Source: Dendrophyllia cribrosa (Eukaryota; Cnidaria; Anthozoa; Scleractinia; Dendrophylliidae). From it: a stretch of DNA of 64,000 bases. Both the position numbers and the translations under genes were made by a program. Within the stretch, counting starts at the first letter, position 1; each line of letters starts with the position of its first letter. Below the pieces are notes generated by a model. That model was not told the DNA's origin. It saw only the letters and a program-made list of their open reading frames with translations, and ran no database searches. Location: the NCBI GenBank assembly GCA_024195265.1, contig JAJLRJ010000007.1:13583328-13647327 (forward strand), written 5' to 3'. This document shows, in pieces, positions 40,987-53,513 of this stretch.

Positions 40987-41639
40987 GATTCCTCCTGTTT
41001 GGAAATAACAATAATTAGTATATACTAAAACAATGGATAGCATCGTTGGCGTGCTCTCTTTGGCTACTGAAACTCGGGGATAGCAAGTGCTATTCACCTC
41101 CAAGCAATTTGCATGAAAACATTGTAATCGTTGACAAGAATAAATGAGTTAAAAATCATCATTTTCATGCTATATTATCTCACTGTTTTAGTATAAATTA
41201 TGCTGAAACAACTATTTGCAACTATTTGGTAATTAATTAACAACTATTCACCTCAGTGTCGATTGGTAGCCAGTGGTGGATTTTTTTACGAGCCCCGAAG
41301 CTTATATGAATATAATGTTGAACTCTGTTGTTATGTGTTTCTTTTGTTAATTTTTGAAAGCTTGTGACAGTGGTTTTACAAACTTCAGAAGTTTAACTCA
41401 AATTTGTATTCACTCAGTCAAACTTCAAACTAAAACTGCCTGTGGTAAAATCAACAATATTTAATAATAAAAGCTTTTCAGTAGAAGGCTTATCGACAAT
41501 TAGCCTGATTTAAACAAAAGAAGACAATGGAATTACTGTCAGTAGTGTCTAATAGTTGTCTACATGTATTTGTCTAATTTCTATTTTACAGGTTATGTGA
41601 ATTTGCATCAAATAAAGAGTTTATTTTTAGGTACAATGA

Positions 41640-42010
41640 GTTCCCCCACCCCCCACCCCCCCAGATAGGAAAGTGCCATGTTGGCAAAACACGTAATAGA
41701 CAAAAATCAAAGGTTCGTAACCAACTTGTGAATATGAAATGCTCTAAAAAAAGATTCTGCACATCTTTGGACCCTCTGCTCTCCTAGGAGCTTTGCTCCA
41801 TCAACTCCCACCCATGGCTCTAATTCCCTACCCACCCCTCCGTCCAACGCTGTCCCCATGGGTAAAGCAGGTGACCATTACATATTGTGGGCTCAATGCT
41901 CACTGACCCTCCCCTCTCCTACATTCGTATGCGTTTTGCTCCACCGACCCCCACCACTAGGCTCTAATTTCCCACCCTCCCCTCACTCCAAGGCAGGTGA
42001 CCATTACATA
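41640..42010. repeat. pyrimidine-rich dispersed repeat, two units
   Basis: Two related stretches of about 110-120 bases, each ending in a form of caggtgaccattacatat (41869 and 41994). They are related to 32640-32790. Confidence 0.5.
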
Positions 42011-43044
42011 TCACAGACACAACGTTAACAGCCAAGCGATAAATCTAGCGATCAAGTGGTATTTTTACAACTTGTTCAATGCTTCACATAAAACGTCAAG
42101 TTTATTATAAAAATGTGTTGGTTTACCATGTTTATCACCGCTGTTTGTGTTTTGTTGCAGTCCTGCAATTCCGTAGTCGATGAATAGTTATGTTTTAGTT
42201 AAACGAGTGCTCCCACAGTCCTGCAGTCCCGTAGTCGATGAATGCGGCACCTTTCGTGCAATGAGCTTTTAGAACGAGAAATATCCATGTTCTCTATTAA
42301 CCTTTGGTGTAACTTGTGTTTAGAACAAGGAATATCTGTGTAATCCAGCTACATTTGTACTTTTCATGCAACATGCTTTTAGAATGAGGAATATACATGT
42401 ATGGAGTTGTTATCATTTTGACAACTAGATGACTGCGGGAGCAGCATTACAAAACGACTGCGAGACTGCGGGAGCAGTTCTCTTAAGTTGGATTCAGTGG
42501 GCCGGGTATTCTGCAATTTAGCCTGTGTTTTATTATTCATGAATGAGTTAATTAACATATCCTGAATCAAGGCTTGGAGAAGGGGGTGTGACGGGTACAT
42601 TCGCACCCAGTTTCCACCCAGCTTGTTCGCTTGCCCCAGTCTTGCCAAGGTTGTTTTTGTGATTAAATCACTCACTCAATTGACTGAAAAGGGACTGGTC
42701 CTAGCCTGAAGTATCTTGGACACCAACTGTTGGATGCCAGAGGCTATCTCGCCGCACGTTTCAGTGTCAAGTGCCAGCCAAAGGCCAGTGACGATACAGC
42801 GAAATAAAGATAAGAGGCGTGTAATATGAACTGAGAGAGATACGTACGTGCGCCCTACTGTAATTCAACGGGTGACATGTAGATGGGTCTGCAGAGGGGG
42901 CTGGTAATTCATTGTAATAGCACTCACTGTCAGTCCAGGCTGATCACTTCAACTTCATACAACTACGGACTTGCGTGATCAAATGCGGTTCCCCGCCATC
43001 CGTCTGCACCCAAACGTAGAAATCCTATTTATAGTTGCTCTTAC
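42011..43044. other. no recognisable gene
   Basis: It contains two direct copies of gtagtcgatgaat (42173 and 42229) and inverted agtcctgcagtcc / actgcgggagcag words. Otherwise nothing supported. It probably lies in the first intron of the dioxygenase gene. Confidence 0.4.
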
Positions 43045-43200
43045 CTCAAAAACAAGAAGACAGGTTGCTAGAAGAGTCCAGCCGACGAACAATTCACGCA
43101 ATCGCCGATCAAGCGAAAAAGTGACACGACAACTTTTCCCCAGAGTCTTCTCCGTCTTCTACACCGAGAGACTGAGCACTAGTGTCATTCGCTTCCTCGC
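43045..43200 (-). other. candidate 5' untranslated leader exon of the dioxygenase gene
   Basis: On the minus strand a stretch ends ttcttgtttttgag followed by the strong donor gtaagag (43038-43044). It is more GC-rich than its surroundings, lies about 2 kb before the first coding exon, and that exon begins with an acceptor before its ATG. The transcription start is not determined. Confidence 0.4.
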
Positions 43201-43790
43201 CTCCTGACGAGCGTTTCGATTGAATGTCTATCGACGTTTAAATTTGGCATTTTTATAACTTATCGGAAAGGCTTCTATATCATTCATAAAAGGTAAGACC
43301 TTTATTTTAAGGGTTGTGTTAAAATACTTAATATTTAGTCCACAGAATATTTGTAGCTGACATGGCGAATCAAATCGATGCTTTTCTCTCTCTCTCTTAT
43401 GTACAAGGGCATTCAGGATCGAGATTACATACACAGCAACTTTTTTTATGACGAAATATTTTGCAGTCCCATCCAAATGTTTAGTTTTATTTTAAGGCGA
43501 AGGGAAGATAGCGACTGAGTGTGTTATTTTAATGAATGTGACATGATAGAACACTCGGTTTGATATCAGGAAGTAGCTGATGGAAAAGGAAAAGTTTTGT
43601 GATGTTTTGATTCCAAACATTGCCTCTCTTGATACATGCGTAAGCTTATACTTTATTGAATCGCCCCCAAGGGGCTTTTTAGAATCAATCATTACAATTA
43701 AAAAATAAGACTTATCATGATCAAGTGTTTTTCAATATTCCAAGATAAGCCATTTTTGGTCAGTGTTATAAAGACTTACAGCGGTATGTT

Positions 43791-43946
43791 CACTCTTAAA
43801 CTCGAATTGTTGTTTTAAGAACCAAATTGTTTAAACAAATCGACAGGTAAGAACTCTTTTGTTGTTTTAATTTTAAGTTCTTACATGAACCTGTCAATTT
43901 GTTTTAACAATTTGGTTCTTAAAATAACAATTCGAGTTTAAGAGTG
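43791..43946. repeat. palindrome with about 65-bp arms
   Basis: cactcttaaactcgaattgt pairs with acaattcgagtttaagagtg. Pairing runs to about 43855 and 43880, leaving a centre of about 25 bases. AT-rich; a hairpin MITE or its relic. Confidence 0.8.
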
Positions 43947-43995
43947 GTTGTGTTTACACTCAGGCGCCATTTACATGGAAAGAGGAATCACCCGG

Positions 43996-44666
43996 GGCGC
44001 TTTCCATTCGACCAAAAATTCCGGTTTGAAATTCCGGGTATTCCGTGTGGCGAATGGAACAGCATTTTCCGGTCGGTTGTTCCAGGCCATCACATTCTAA
44101 GTTTCGCGCGAAAATACAAAATAAACCAAAGCAAAACAAATGGCGGACTCGATCGTTGCCTCTTTTACTTGCTTTGAAGTTGTTCAATGAGTCTGAAGTT
44201 AAAACGAACGATGTCTTAAGCGAGAACGATGATATTATTTTTTTCAGTGCAGCTAGCTGTTACATGCGAAGGAATTTTTAAAAATCGAGTTGGCGACTAC
44301 TTTGTGCTCTTGACTCACTTCATTCGTTTAATACATAAGCTTATAAGTATTTCTGTGCTACTTACCAGTCCTAGCTGCGGTCATTTCTGCTGTTGTACTA
44401 GCTATGTTACGTGGGCAATCATGCTCGAGTAAGAGCTGTAAGCTTTCGGTGAAAAACGAACACGACGTGCACTGATATTGAGACGCCATCTTGGCTATGC
44501 GGACACGTTCAATTCCGGCTCGGAGAAGCTGGGCCAAGCGGGAATGGTCGAATGGAACGGTATTTTCCGGTTGTTACGATTTTCCGGAATTTTATTCCGG
44601 GAAATTTACGTTCCATTCGCTTCCCAACCTGGAATTTCCGGAATTTTTGGTTGAATGGAAAGCGCC
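43996..44666. mobile_element. foldback element with 5-bp duplication cccgg
   Basis: Ends ggcgctttccattcgaccaa and, in complement, ggcgctttccattcaaccaa, flanked by cccgg (43991-43995, 44667-44671). Subterminal ttccgg words abound. The interior (44120-44430) has frames up to 82 codons, without recognisable domains. Confidence 0.75.
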
Positions 44667-44671
44667 CCCGG

Positions 44672-45560
44672 TCTCCCATACGGGTCACCAAATCTCCCGG
44701 ATAAAAGCGACTTTGGATCTTTTCTCTACAATAGGTTAAAATTTTAACCCAAATTTTCCCAAAATCCCAAAACAATTTGGTCCTTCATCATATCTTAACT
44801 TCACAAATGCTTTTTGGGTCTCAGGAATGCAGAAAATGGCACTTTTAGGGGGTAAAGCCTCAAAAAAATTTCACCCACAGAAAAAACTCCCTTTTTCAAT
44901 CTCCAGAGGTTGGCATCTCTGTAAACACATGTGAGTAAGTTAGAAAGGGAAATTAGCACACTCCCACTTCCTAGGTAAGTATCAAATCTTCTTAGGCAAG
45001 TACATTTTCTTGGTGCAGTTGTGAAGGACACTCACCCATATTACAAGTACTGAAATTAAGTTTCCAAGCCAGCAAGTCGTGATTAGTTTTGGTTTTACTT
45101 TTGTTTGGTTGAGAAAGTGTCACAAGACTTTTTAGCCAATCACAACACGTAGCAATGCAAAACCAAAGCAATTGCTAAATTACTTTTAACGACAGCTACC
45201 TTTATACCTTTATACATAGGGCTAGGATAATTTTAATTTACAATATATCATGTAGCTAGTATAATATTTATATAGTGTCCACAACTAGCTCTAACAGCTA
45301 AATACTTAAATAAAGTCTTATAATAAAGTCTTAAATAAAGTCTTATTATATAATTGAAAACTGCTATAAAAAAGTTCAACGAGCTGTCTAATTAAGTAAG
45401 ATAAGATAACTAAATATTTAAACACTATGTTCCCTTCATACTATCTACAAACTAGTAACTAAATAATCTAAATAACTTTAATATAGTATTAATAGAATAC
45501 AAAAATACATGTATCTGAAAAGATTATTATTAGAAGTGATTAGATGTTTAATAAACCATT
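44672..45560. other. no recognisable gene
   Basis: AT-rich. A short stretch near 45078-45185 (gttttggttttacttttgtt, caaaaccaaagcaattgc) resembles 27090-27360 and may be a dispersed repeat. Confidence 0.4.
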
Positions 45561-46487
45561 TAATCAGGGCGCGACAAAAGCGCTGTCCGATAGCCCGGGG
45601 CTAGTGAAGCGACCCATCGGGCTAGTGTCTTTTTGTCGGAGTTTGCCCGACGGGCAAGCAATATATATTTGTTGCCTTTTCTCATCATTAAGTTAAGAAT
45701 TAAAATAAGAAGTGTGTAATAAACAGTTCTCTAGTGAAAGTGAATGCGAGGAACATTTTAAAAATGTAAGAAAATATCAACGGCGAACAAAAGAAATGGA
45801 ATTGAATGATGCGTTTTCGTAAATAATTATAATGTACAGTTGCGGTCGTAATTGTGTTCTCACTCCTCTGCTTTTAGGTCTTTAAAATCGCTGTTGTTTT
45901 CATTGTATTAAGTTCAAAGTAAACCAGTTAGGATCTGTCTTGTCGATTAAGACCATTTTCTTTAAACAAGCTAGACAACTTGAACATTTGCCGACACAGT
46001 CGTTGCGTTAATTAATACTGGATAGATTGTTTTTCCCACGAACGGCAAATATTTCTTGCCGTCTGCCGTTTGCCATTTCCATGGGAAAGTGAGTAGTTTC
46101 ACGTTTCTCAAACTCATGAACATGTGAATTAACTTTGATTTTTCTAGTGGATTTATTTTACGATTCGAGGAAAAGTAAGGATAATAAACTGCAAGCTGCC
46201 GTTTGCCGTGTACGCGTAGAACAACGTGCGCATACTCGCAAGCAAGTCACGTAATATAAAATGTGTTATTTTTGTTGTATCAAACTTCCGAAAGGGCTTG
46301 CAAGATATTTTACGTTATCCAAAGGCGAAAGACTTCGAATAAGAGTACTAGTTTTATTGATCAATCAAGCATAACTTTCATAACCAGCGCAAAAATAAGT
46401 TTTTCTCCTAATTTATAATTTATTCCGCAACATTCGCCGTCGGGAGCGAACACAGTTGGAGATTTTTTGCCTCTTGATGTAATTGCC

Positions 46488-47638
46488 TCGACGAAGGAGA
46501 CGCTTCCTAATCTTGTCGGCTAAGCGGAACGAATCGAGAAATGTGTCGGTACCAAATCTGCGCCATTTTGAAACGTCACAATAGTATCCAGCATTCTTAG
46601 CGCGTCGTCTAGGCTAAGCGGAACGAATCGAGAAAAGTGTCGGTACCAAATCTGCGCCATTTTGAAACGTCACAATAGTATCCAGCATCGCGTGGAAATC
46701 AGGCATCATCCTGGGGAGCTGGGGTTTCGAAATGTCACATGTGAATAATCTATTTGTCTTGATTTAGTTTCGGACATTTTCCCGATTTTAGAATCGTACG
46801 GCTCAATATTTCAATGCCTAGTAAAAGTACGCAGTGGAAAAATTGGACGACGGTTCTTCTCCGGACCAAGTAAGTTGTTGGGTCTCTTTGGAATCAAGCA
46901 AGAAGTTACAGATTTTCCTCGCTGCCGTTCTGGTATGTTTTGAATGTTCTATCTTGATTTTGCTGTGGTTCTCTGCCTGATTTGGGAAGCTTTCACCTAA
47001 ATACCGACGTCGTTCTTCGCGATGTTCTACGGTACGGTGCAATTCGCTTATGTCTTGTAGCAATAATTCACTGACCGGCCGCGCCAGGCGAACGCAGATA
47101 ATTTAACTTTACAGTGCTCGAAATTGCGCCTGTATCGGGCGCATTTGCGACTAAAGATTTCGCAGTTTGGACTAAAATTTGTCTAGCTAATAAAGGAATT
47201 ATATTCAACAGTCTTGTGTCTTACTTGCAATTGGTAGTTGTAATTTTATCCGAAAAATCTTGCGAAATTTCACGTTGAATGTTGCGTGACTTAAACGTCG
47301 AAATTTCTCATTTCCGGTTCCGGTATTGGTACATGTACTGAGGAGTATGATTTCAGAATCGGAGAAATAACCGAAATGAAATCAAGACAAATATACTATT
47401 TATATGTCGGAAAAATCTGAGACCTTTCGGAGTACACAGCACGGCAGGATTTTGCCCGATTCCACGGCGATAGCGTGAATTTGTTTGATGACGGCCCGAC
47501 GTTTTTGCCTGCGTGACATATCTCGCGACATTGCCCTTTTCAACAGTGGCTGAATTAAATCATGAAACTGAGGTACTAGGCTAAGATGAGGTACCACGGG
47601 ATAAGGAGACGCACTATAATCTATGATTACTACTAGTA
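46488..47638 (-). repeat. 1.15-kb tandem duplication, copy 1
   Basis: It starts tcgacgaaggagacgcttcc and ends ctatgattactactag, as does copy 2. Inside, a 76-base block (ggctaagcggaacgaatcga to cagcat) is itself doubled at 46519 and 46613. Two minus-strand frames are shared with copy 2: one with FHDLIQPLLKRAMSRDMSRR (47400-47597) and one with HREERRRYLGESFPNQAENH (46818-47063). I do not recognise the protein. Confidence 0.8.
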
Positions 47639-47668
47639 TTTATCCCTTGTATAAATTTGTTTGTTGCG

Positions 47669-48798
47669 TCGACGAAGGAGACGCTTCCTAATCTTGTCGG
47701 CTAGGCGGAACGAATCGAGAAAAGTGTCGGTACCAAATCTGCGCCATCTTGAAACGTCACAATAGTAGCCAGCATTCCCAGCGCGTGAAAATCAGGCATC
47801 ATCCTGGGGAGCTTGCGGTTCCGAAATGTCACATGTGAATAATCTATTTGTCTTGATTTAGTTTCGGATATTTTACCGATTTTGAAATCGTACGGCTTAA
47901 TATTTCAATGCCTACTAAAAGTACACAGTGGAGAAATTGGACGAAGGTTCTTCTCCGGACCAAGTAAGTTGTTGGGTCTTTTTGGGATCAAGCAAGAAGT
48001 TATCGGATTTTCCTCGCTACCGTTCTGGTATGTTTTGAATGTTTTATCTTGATTTTGCTGTGGTTCTCTGCCAGATTTGGGAAGCTTTCACCTAAATACC
48101 GACATCGTTCTTCGCGATGTTCTACGGTACGGTGCCGTATGTCTTGTAGTAATAATTCATTGACCGGCCGCGCCAGGTGAACGCATACAGTGCTCGAAAT
48201 TGCGCCTGTATCGGGCGCTGCCATTTGCGACTAAAGATTTTGCAGTTTTGTGACTAAAATTTGTCTAGCTAATAAAGGAAATATATTCAACAGTCTTGTG
48301 TCTTACTTGCAACTTACGGTAGTTGTAATTTTATCCAAAAAATCCTGCGAAATTCACGTTGAATGTTGCGTGACTTAATCGTCGATTTCATGCTCCATTA
48401 ACCATGTTAACCTGGTGTCCAAGAAGTTTATCGCGGGAACACTTTTTCAGACTTTCTCAGAAATTTCTCATTTCCGGTTCCGGTATAAGTACATGTACTG
48501 AGGAGTATAATTTCAGAATCGGAGAAATAACCGAAATGAAATCAAGACAAATATACTATTTACAAGTCGGAAAAATCTGAGGCCTTTCGGAGTACACAGC
48601 ACGGTAGGATTTTGTCCGATTCCACAGCGATAGCGTGAATTTGTTTGATGTCGGCCCGACGTTTTTGCCTGCGTGACATATCTCGCGACATAGCCCTTTT
48701 CAACAGTGGCTGAATTAATTCATGAAACTGAGGTACTAGGTCAAGACGAGGTGCCACGGGATAAGGAGACGCACTATAATCTATGATTACTACTAGTT
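47669..48798 (-). repeat. 1.15-kb tandem duplication, copy 2
   Basis: It is clearly homologous to copy 1 throughout. It lacks the inner 76-base doubling and has about 80 extra bases at 48388-48470. The minus-strand frames are 48560-48757 (FHELIQPLLKRAMSRDMSRR) and 48000-48224 (HREERCRYLGESFPNLAENH, then a different end). Candidate splice sites (acceptor aatctttag near 48230, donor gtaaat near 48560) would allow the two frames to be exons of one small gene; this is unproven. Confidence 0.75.
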
Positions 48799-49026
48799 TT
48801 TAATAATTAATTTACTTTTGGGCTAGCTCTTCAGAGCTCCGGGCTAGTAAACTAAAGTAGCAGCTTGCCCGAAGGGCAAGCTGATTTTTTCATTTTCATC
48901 CCACCCTGTTTAATGTGCACCCATGTAAACATGACTGCATACTCATCAAATGTCTTTTATAGTGTATCAAAACAATGTACAAGTATTTTATATTTGATAG
49001 ATGTTCTTTTTTGTTTTATTTTTTAG

Positions 49027-50157
49027 TAAAATCCCAAGATGTCACACAACTGCACCCAGTTATTTTGCTTCAACCGAGAAGAACTTTTAAAACGTGAGTG
49101 CTCACATAAAAGAAAGAAGTTGCTTGCATGCCAGCAATGTGGGAAGCATTTTAACTGCAAAGCACATCTTTCTCGACATGAAACAACACACACGGGGGAA
49201 AAGCCATATACATGCCAGCAATGCGGTAAATGTTTTAGCCAATCACAAAACCTTCGTCGACATGAAAAAACACACACAGGGGAGAGGCCATATAAATGCC
49301 ACATTTGTGAAAAATCTTTTTGTCAAGCACAAAGTTTAAGACGACATTATAGGATACACACCGGAGAGAAGCCTTATATGTGTCAAGAGTGCGGCAAGTG
49401 TTTCAGTCAGTCAGAGAGTTTAAGCCAACATCTAAGAGTACATACAGGAGAAAAGCCCTATAAGTGCAAACAGTGCAACAAGTGTTTCAGCCAAAACGAA
49501 CTTCTTCAAAGTCACGGAAGAACGCATACCGGAGAAAAGCCATTTAAATGCAAACTGTGTGAGAAACGTTTTAGTGACTCAGGAAACTGTAGTCGACATG
49601 AAAAAACGCACATCACAGACAAGTCATATCATTGCAAACTGTGCGACAAGCGTTACAGCCAGGCAGTTTATCTACGTCGACACGAGAAGACGCATACAGG
49701 GGAGAAGCCCTATAAATGCAAACAATGCGAGAAGAGTTTTGGTGAAACGTGGATACTAAAGGTGCATGAAAAGACACACAGCAAACAGAAGCCATATGAA
49801 TGTAATGTGTGTGGAAAACGTTTTACTCAGTCAGGGAATCTTCGTCGACATGAAGTAAATTACCAACACACAAGAGCAAAGCCATTTGAATGTTTGAGTA
49901 GTAATCAGCATGAAAAGCTCTATTTAGCAAAGATGCCCGACATGAATGAACTTGATGAGAGAGAACACAAATTGGAGCTAGCATTGAGCAATTCCTTTGC
50001 ACTTGGAGCTTCTTTGTCAGTTGACAAGCCTCACCAGGTTAAGTCATACAGCTGCTGGATTTGCCAAATGGAAGTTAGCAGTGAGGCTTGCCTTCTTGAA
50101 CACTATGACGACCATATGAACAGCATCCCTGATGAATCTTCAGAAGATACCATGTAA
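49027..50157 (+). CDS. C2H2 zinc-finger protein (coding 49039-50157)
   Basis: A single-exon coding region of 372 residues. A strong acceptor (ttttttgttttattttttag) ends at 49026, then an in-frame stop and the ATG at 49039, so an untranslated exon lies upstream. Nine consecutive C2H2 fingers occupy about residues 28-285, most joined by TGEKP-type linkers (for example CQQCGKCFSQSQNLRRHEKTH). Linkers 6-7 (ITDKS) and 8-9 (SKQKP) deviate, and the ninth finger has a longer His spacing. An acidic stretch follows, then a tenth, atypical finger near the C-terminus (CWICQ ... HYDDH). There is no KRAB, BTB or SCAN domain. It is a nuclear DNA-binding protein; the target is unknown. Confidence 0.92.
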
Positions 50158-50222
50158 CTGAAATGGAGGATAATGCAAGGGTGTGCAGAGATGTGAAATG
50201 TCTCTTCTCGCGCTCAACTGGA

Positions 50223-50385
50223 TATACAGCTATTTCAATTAACGTTGTCGGATGAAAGCTTAAAGCTAAGACCGCAAGGTAGTATGGGTTAGGGTTAATA
50301 GTCATTGCATAAAAATCCCATACTACCTTGCGGTCTTGGCTTTTCGCCTTTTTCATCCGACAACGTTAATTGAAATAGCTGTATA
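50223..50385. mobile_element. hairpin element in the zinc-finger 3' region
   Basis: tatacagctatttcaattaa pairs with ttaattgaaatagctgtata; arms of about 65 bases and a 30-base centre. If transcribed as part of the 3' untranslated region it would form a long RNA hairpin. Confidence 0.85.
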
Positions 50386-51497
50386 CGTGTACAGTATATA
50401 TAGTTGAACACTCAAGCAGCCCTGTATTATTAAACACAAAGTTCCGGTATAAAAGGCTTAGCTCCTCCTCCAATTCACACCTTTTGTGTGTGAAATGCAA
50501 ATTAAGGCATCTTTCAGTCATAAAACATGGTTAACTTGCCCATCCTTTAAAAATCTAATTAAACCAAGATTTTACCTATTAAGCAAAAAAGAAATAGAAG
50601 TTCATAAAGACTTTTATAACTTTTATAATGTTTTTCCAAATTGTGTTAGCAATGGTCTTAGTAATGACGCATGTTTTTTGTCAGTTGTTAATGCTTCAGT
50701 GGTTGATTGACGACTGGAGGTGAGAATGGCCTGGCCAGGCTCCTTTTATACTGGAACTTTGTGTTTAAAGTTTTAAAAAATTTTCTGAATACTGTCTGAA
50801 GGTTGTACAAATGTTTCCAATCATTTTCTGAAATTTTCCAAAGAGTACCAAAGATGTCTGAAGGTATTTTTTACACTCAATTTATCGTCATCTTTAGTAT
50901 TGGGGTTAAAGCCAGATTATTTGCATCGGAAGCATCAAAACGTCTATCTCTCGGTTGCCAGATTCTTTATTTGGGTATGCAAAATGCGCATTAATTTACC
51001 AAAAACAGAAAATTTCTCTCTTTTCCTCTCACTTTATAATACAGAAACACGAAGTCTTGACATACTTTCTAAATAGAAAACCATGCAAATACATGTGCCT
51101 CCACCTTCTTTCATTTATATATATTTGTTCTTTCTCTTTTTTTTCTCTTTTTTATATATAACCTGAAATTAAATTTGACCTGTAAGATATATATTGTATG
51201 TAAGCTATATACTGTACAAAGAAGATAAAGAAGATGTCTGAAGATTTCCGATGAAGATCCAAAATGTTTCGATTGCAGCCAACACCATGGAGATAAAATT
51301 GATATCTTCACATGTGTCATGATATGGTTTTTCTGCAGTGGGAGAAACCCTTGCATTTCACTGAAGTTTATATAACAATGCAAGTCAAAAGTAGTGGGAC
51401 AGTTAATGGCCAGTTTTAATGACAATTCAAGTTTCAAATCACATGTAAAGAAAGCTATTCATTTCTTTGATATATTACACAAGTCATGTCTTTCTTA
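50386..51497. other. probable 3' flank; no further gene
   Basis: attaaa at 50427 could serve the zinc-finger transcript. Otherwise AT-rich with no recognised coding sequence or repeat. Confidence 0.4.
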
Positions 51498-51911
51498 AAG
51501 GGAGGGTTTCATGGTTCGGCGCATGTGCAAGCTATGACGTAACCCATTTAATTTCATTGTTTAGACCAATCGGAAGCAAGTAGATAACTCAGGCGGGAAA
51601 TTTGCCTATGAAAATGTCGTGGTCAGTCAGCTGATTGAATGGATGATTATACATACCCATGTGTGCCATGAAAGCCACCAGAGCGTAGAATGAATCCTTC
51701 GGGTCGAAGGTTTTATTCAGTGTTGACTTTGTCCGTGTAATCCATTGAAATTTTCTGTGAATTTTGGTCATCTTTCACTTTGCTTGGACTAATTATAGTA
51801 TGTGACTATTGAAGTAAATATGTGAGTGGCTTTTAACCGATAAAATTGGTAAGAAAGCGAATAAGGCATTTTAATCTGTGCACATGCGCCGAACCGTAAA
51901 ACCATCCCTTC
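51498..51911. mobile_element. MITE with 'ggttcggcgcatgtgca' ends
   Basis: The left end aagggagggtttcatggttc continues cggcgcatgtgca; the right end is tgcacatgcgccgaaccgta then aaaccatccctt. The target duplication is uncertain. The 60-codon minus-strand frame inside has no domain. Confidence 0.75.
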
Positions 51912-52214
51912 AAGGCAATGTAAGTGAAATTATATACACAATATTAGGGGTATTTTGCAGCTTGAAAATGCAAATGGCGAACAATATGTTGTAAAATATT
52001 TTGCAGTATTTTTTGTGTCTTATATAGAGTACCCAAGTGATGACATCGCAAAAACTAAATTTAGAACTTGATTGTAGAACGGTTTGTGTGTATTCATCAG
52101 AGCATAAAAGTGCCATCTCTTCCCCAAATTGCACAAGGATGCTGATTTTTGGGAAGCGAGCATTTTTCAGCATGCCCTTTCTAAATATCTCAAAAAATCC
52201 CATAATTTAAAAAA

Positions 52215-52560
52215 ATTTAGTTTTTGTGACATCACACTTTGGTTCTCTTTTCACAACGTGCCTCAGTTTAGATGATCGCGTCATTGGGCGGTGACGTTAA
52301 GCCGTTGGTCTTGTCTCTTACATTTGTCAGTTGTCCTTCCTGCAGGGGACGTTAAAGATCCACAGCACTCTTCGCAAAGAGTAGGGGACGTAGTCCCCGG
52401 TGTCTGTGGTCTGACTTTGTTTAAGTTACGCTGGCACCTGTGTCACATTCCACATTACTGCAAACTGCATTAGCAGTCTGGCAAAGTCCCCCGAACAGTG
52501 TTGTAATGCGCATTTGATCATATCCCTACGTTAAAATGCGTAATATAAGCAATAAATATA
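52215..52560 (+). mobile_element. SINE-like dispersed repeat
   Basis: It contains gtgacgttaagccgttggtc, gcaggggacgttaaagatcc and gagtaggggacgtagtcccc, and ends in aataaatatatataat. The style (gacgttaaa words followed by a simple tail) is that of short retroposons in marine invertebrates. The head is unclear. Confidence 0.4.
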
Positions 52561-52599
52561 TATAATATGTGTTTTAGTTTGTGCATTGAAATCATTAGC

Positions 52600-53200
52600 A
52601 TCCTATTAATGAGGTCAAGGTTGGTACACTGGCATTACATTGTCATCGTGCTAATTAAAGGTTGAAAGAAAGGTCTCTGAGCACCTTTTGCAATGAACAA
52701 AGTAAGCTGTGAATACATTGGCCTCTCATCGCTCTGGGGTGCTTGGCAGTGAGAGGGGGTTGTATTTGTAGCCTATATGCCAAGGTAATGAACATTTAGA
52801 GGAAAAGTGTAGACAAATGAAACGAAACGCTAGTATTAAAAAATTAAGTTGTGTTTTGTAAGTGGGTGACAGTAATGTAATGTAAATGTAAAACCTTTAT
52901 TTAAACACGATGAGTGATGAAAGCTGTACAGCTTGTGGAGTGCAAGTGCAATGGAACCTCGTACACAGGCTATCGCACTTAGCCTCCTTTGTGGCAGACA
53001 CAAAAGTTATATCCCGGTTTTACCAATTGATTAAAATTGACTCCGAAAAAATCAGTAGAACTTGATAAAAAAAATTCAAAGATTTACTCGAGTGAGCATT
53101 AATTAAGGCCATTGTTCACTTGGAGACACCCAAGCACACACTCTTACATTAATCAGGGAATCTTGCATTAATTAAAGAGAGGTTTCCGGATGCCCGACAT
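52600..53200. other. no recognisable gene
   Basis: A decayed hairpin near 52708-52775 (gtgaatacattggcctctca / gtgagagggggttgtatttg) resembles the MITE at 13028. Otherwise nothing is seen. Confidence 0.4.
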
Positions 53201-53374
53201 TCACAAAGAGTATCCTGCGTAGCTGGCGGGATTATTTAACCGGGGTACTGCTTTTTTGATAGATGAATGGGGTTAGTTTCTAGAGAAACTGTGGTGCTGC
53301 GTCGGTGGGGGGATGAAACACGAGAATTTAGTTTTATCGACTGAGTCGATAAGGTAAATTGACCACCGTAAAAA

Positions 53375-53423
53375 GATTCAAATAGCTGACGTTTCGAGCG
53401 CTAGCCCTTCGTCGGAGCGAATC
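53375..53423 (-). ncRNA. hammerhead-like motif, left PLE half
   Basis: On the minus strand: gattc-gct, ccgacga, a short gggc/gctc stem, cgaaacgtc, agc, gaatc. The gattc/gaatc and gct/agc pairs would form helix I; ac/gt would be a two-pair helix III with cleavage after gtc. The core has C where U4 is expected. Weak to moderate. Confidence 0.4.
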
Positions 53424-53513
53424 AAGGAATTGTGGGTAGTGTGTGGTTTTATATAGTAAGCGGTGGAGCCACGCTATTGGTGGAAATTTGGTGACGTGAA
53501 AAACAAATGTAGA

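Larger units (their letters stand above)
45567..48907. mobile_element. large repeat block bounded by ggctag/gcttgcccg words
   Basis: The left edge has gcccggggctagtg, cgggctagtgtc and gcccgacgggcaagca. The right edge has tgggctagctc, ccgggctagtaaac and gcttgcccgaagggcaagc (48877-48895, a perfect small hairpin). The similarity of the edges suggests one compound element containing the 1.15-kb tandem duplication. Its class is unknown. Confidence 0.4.
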
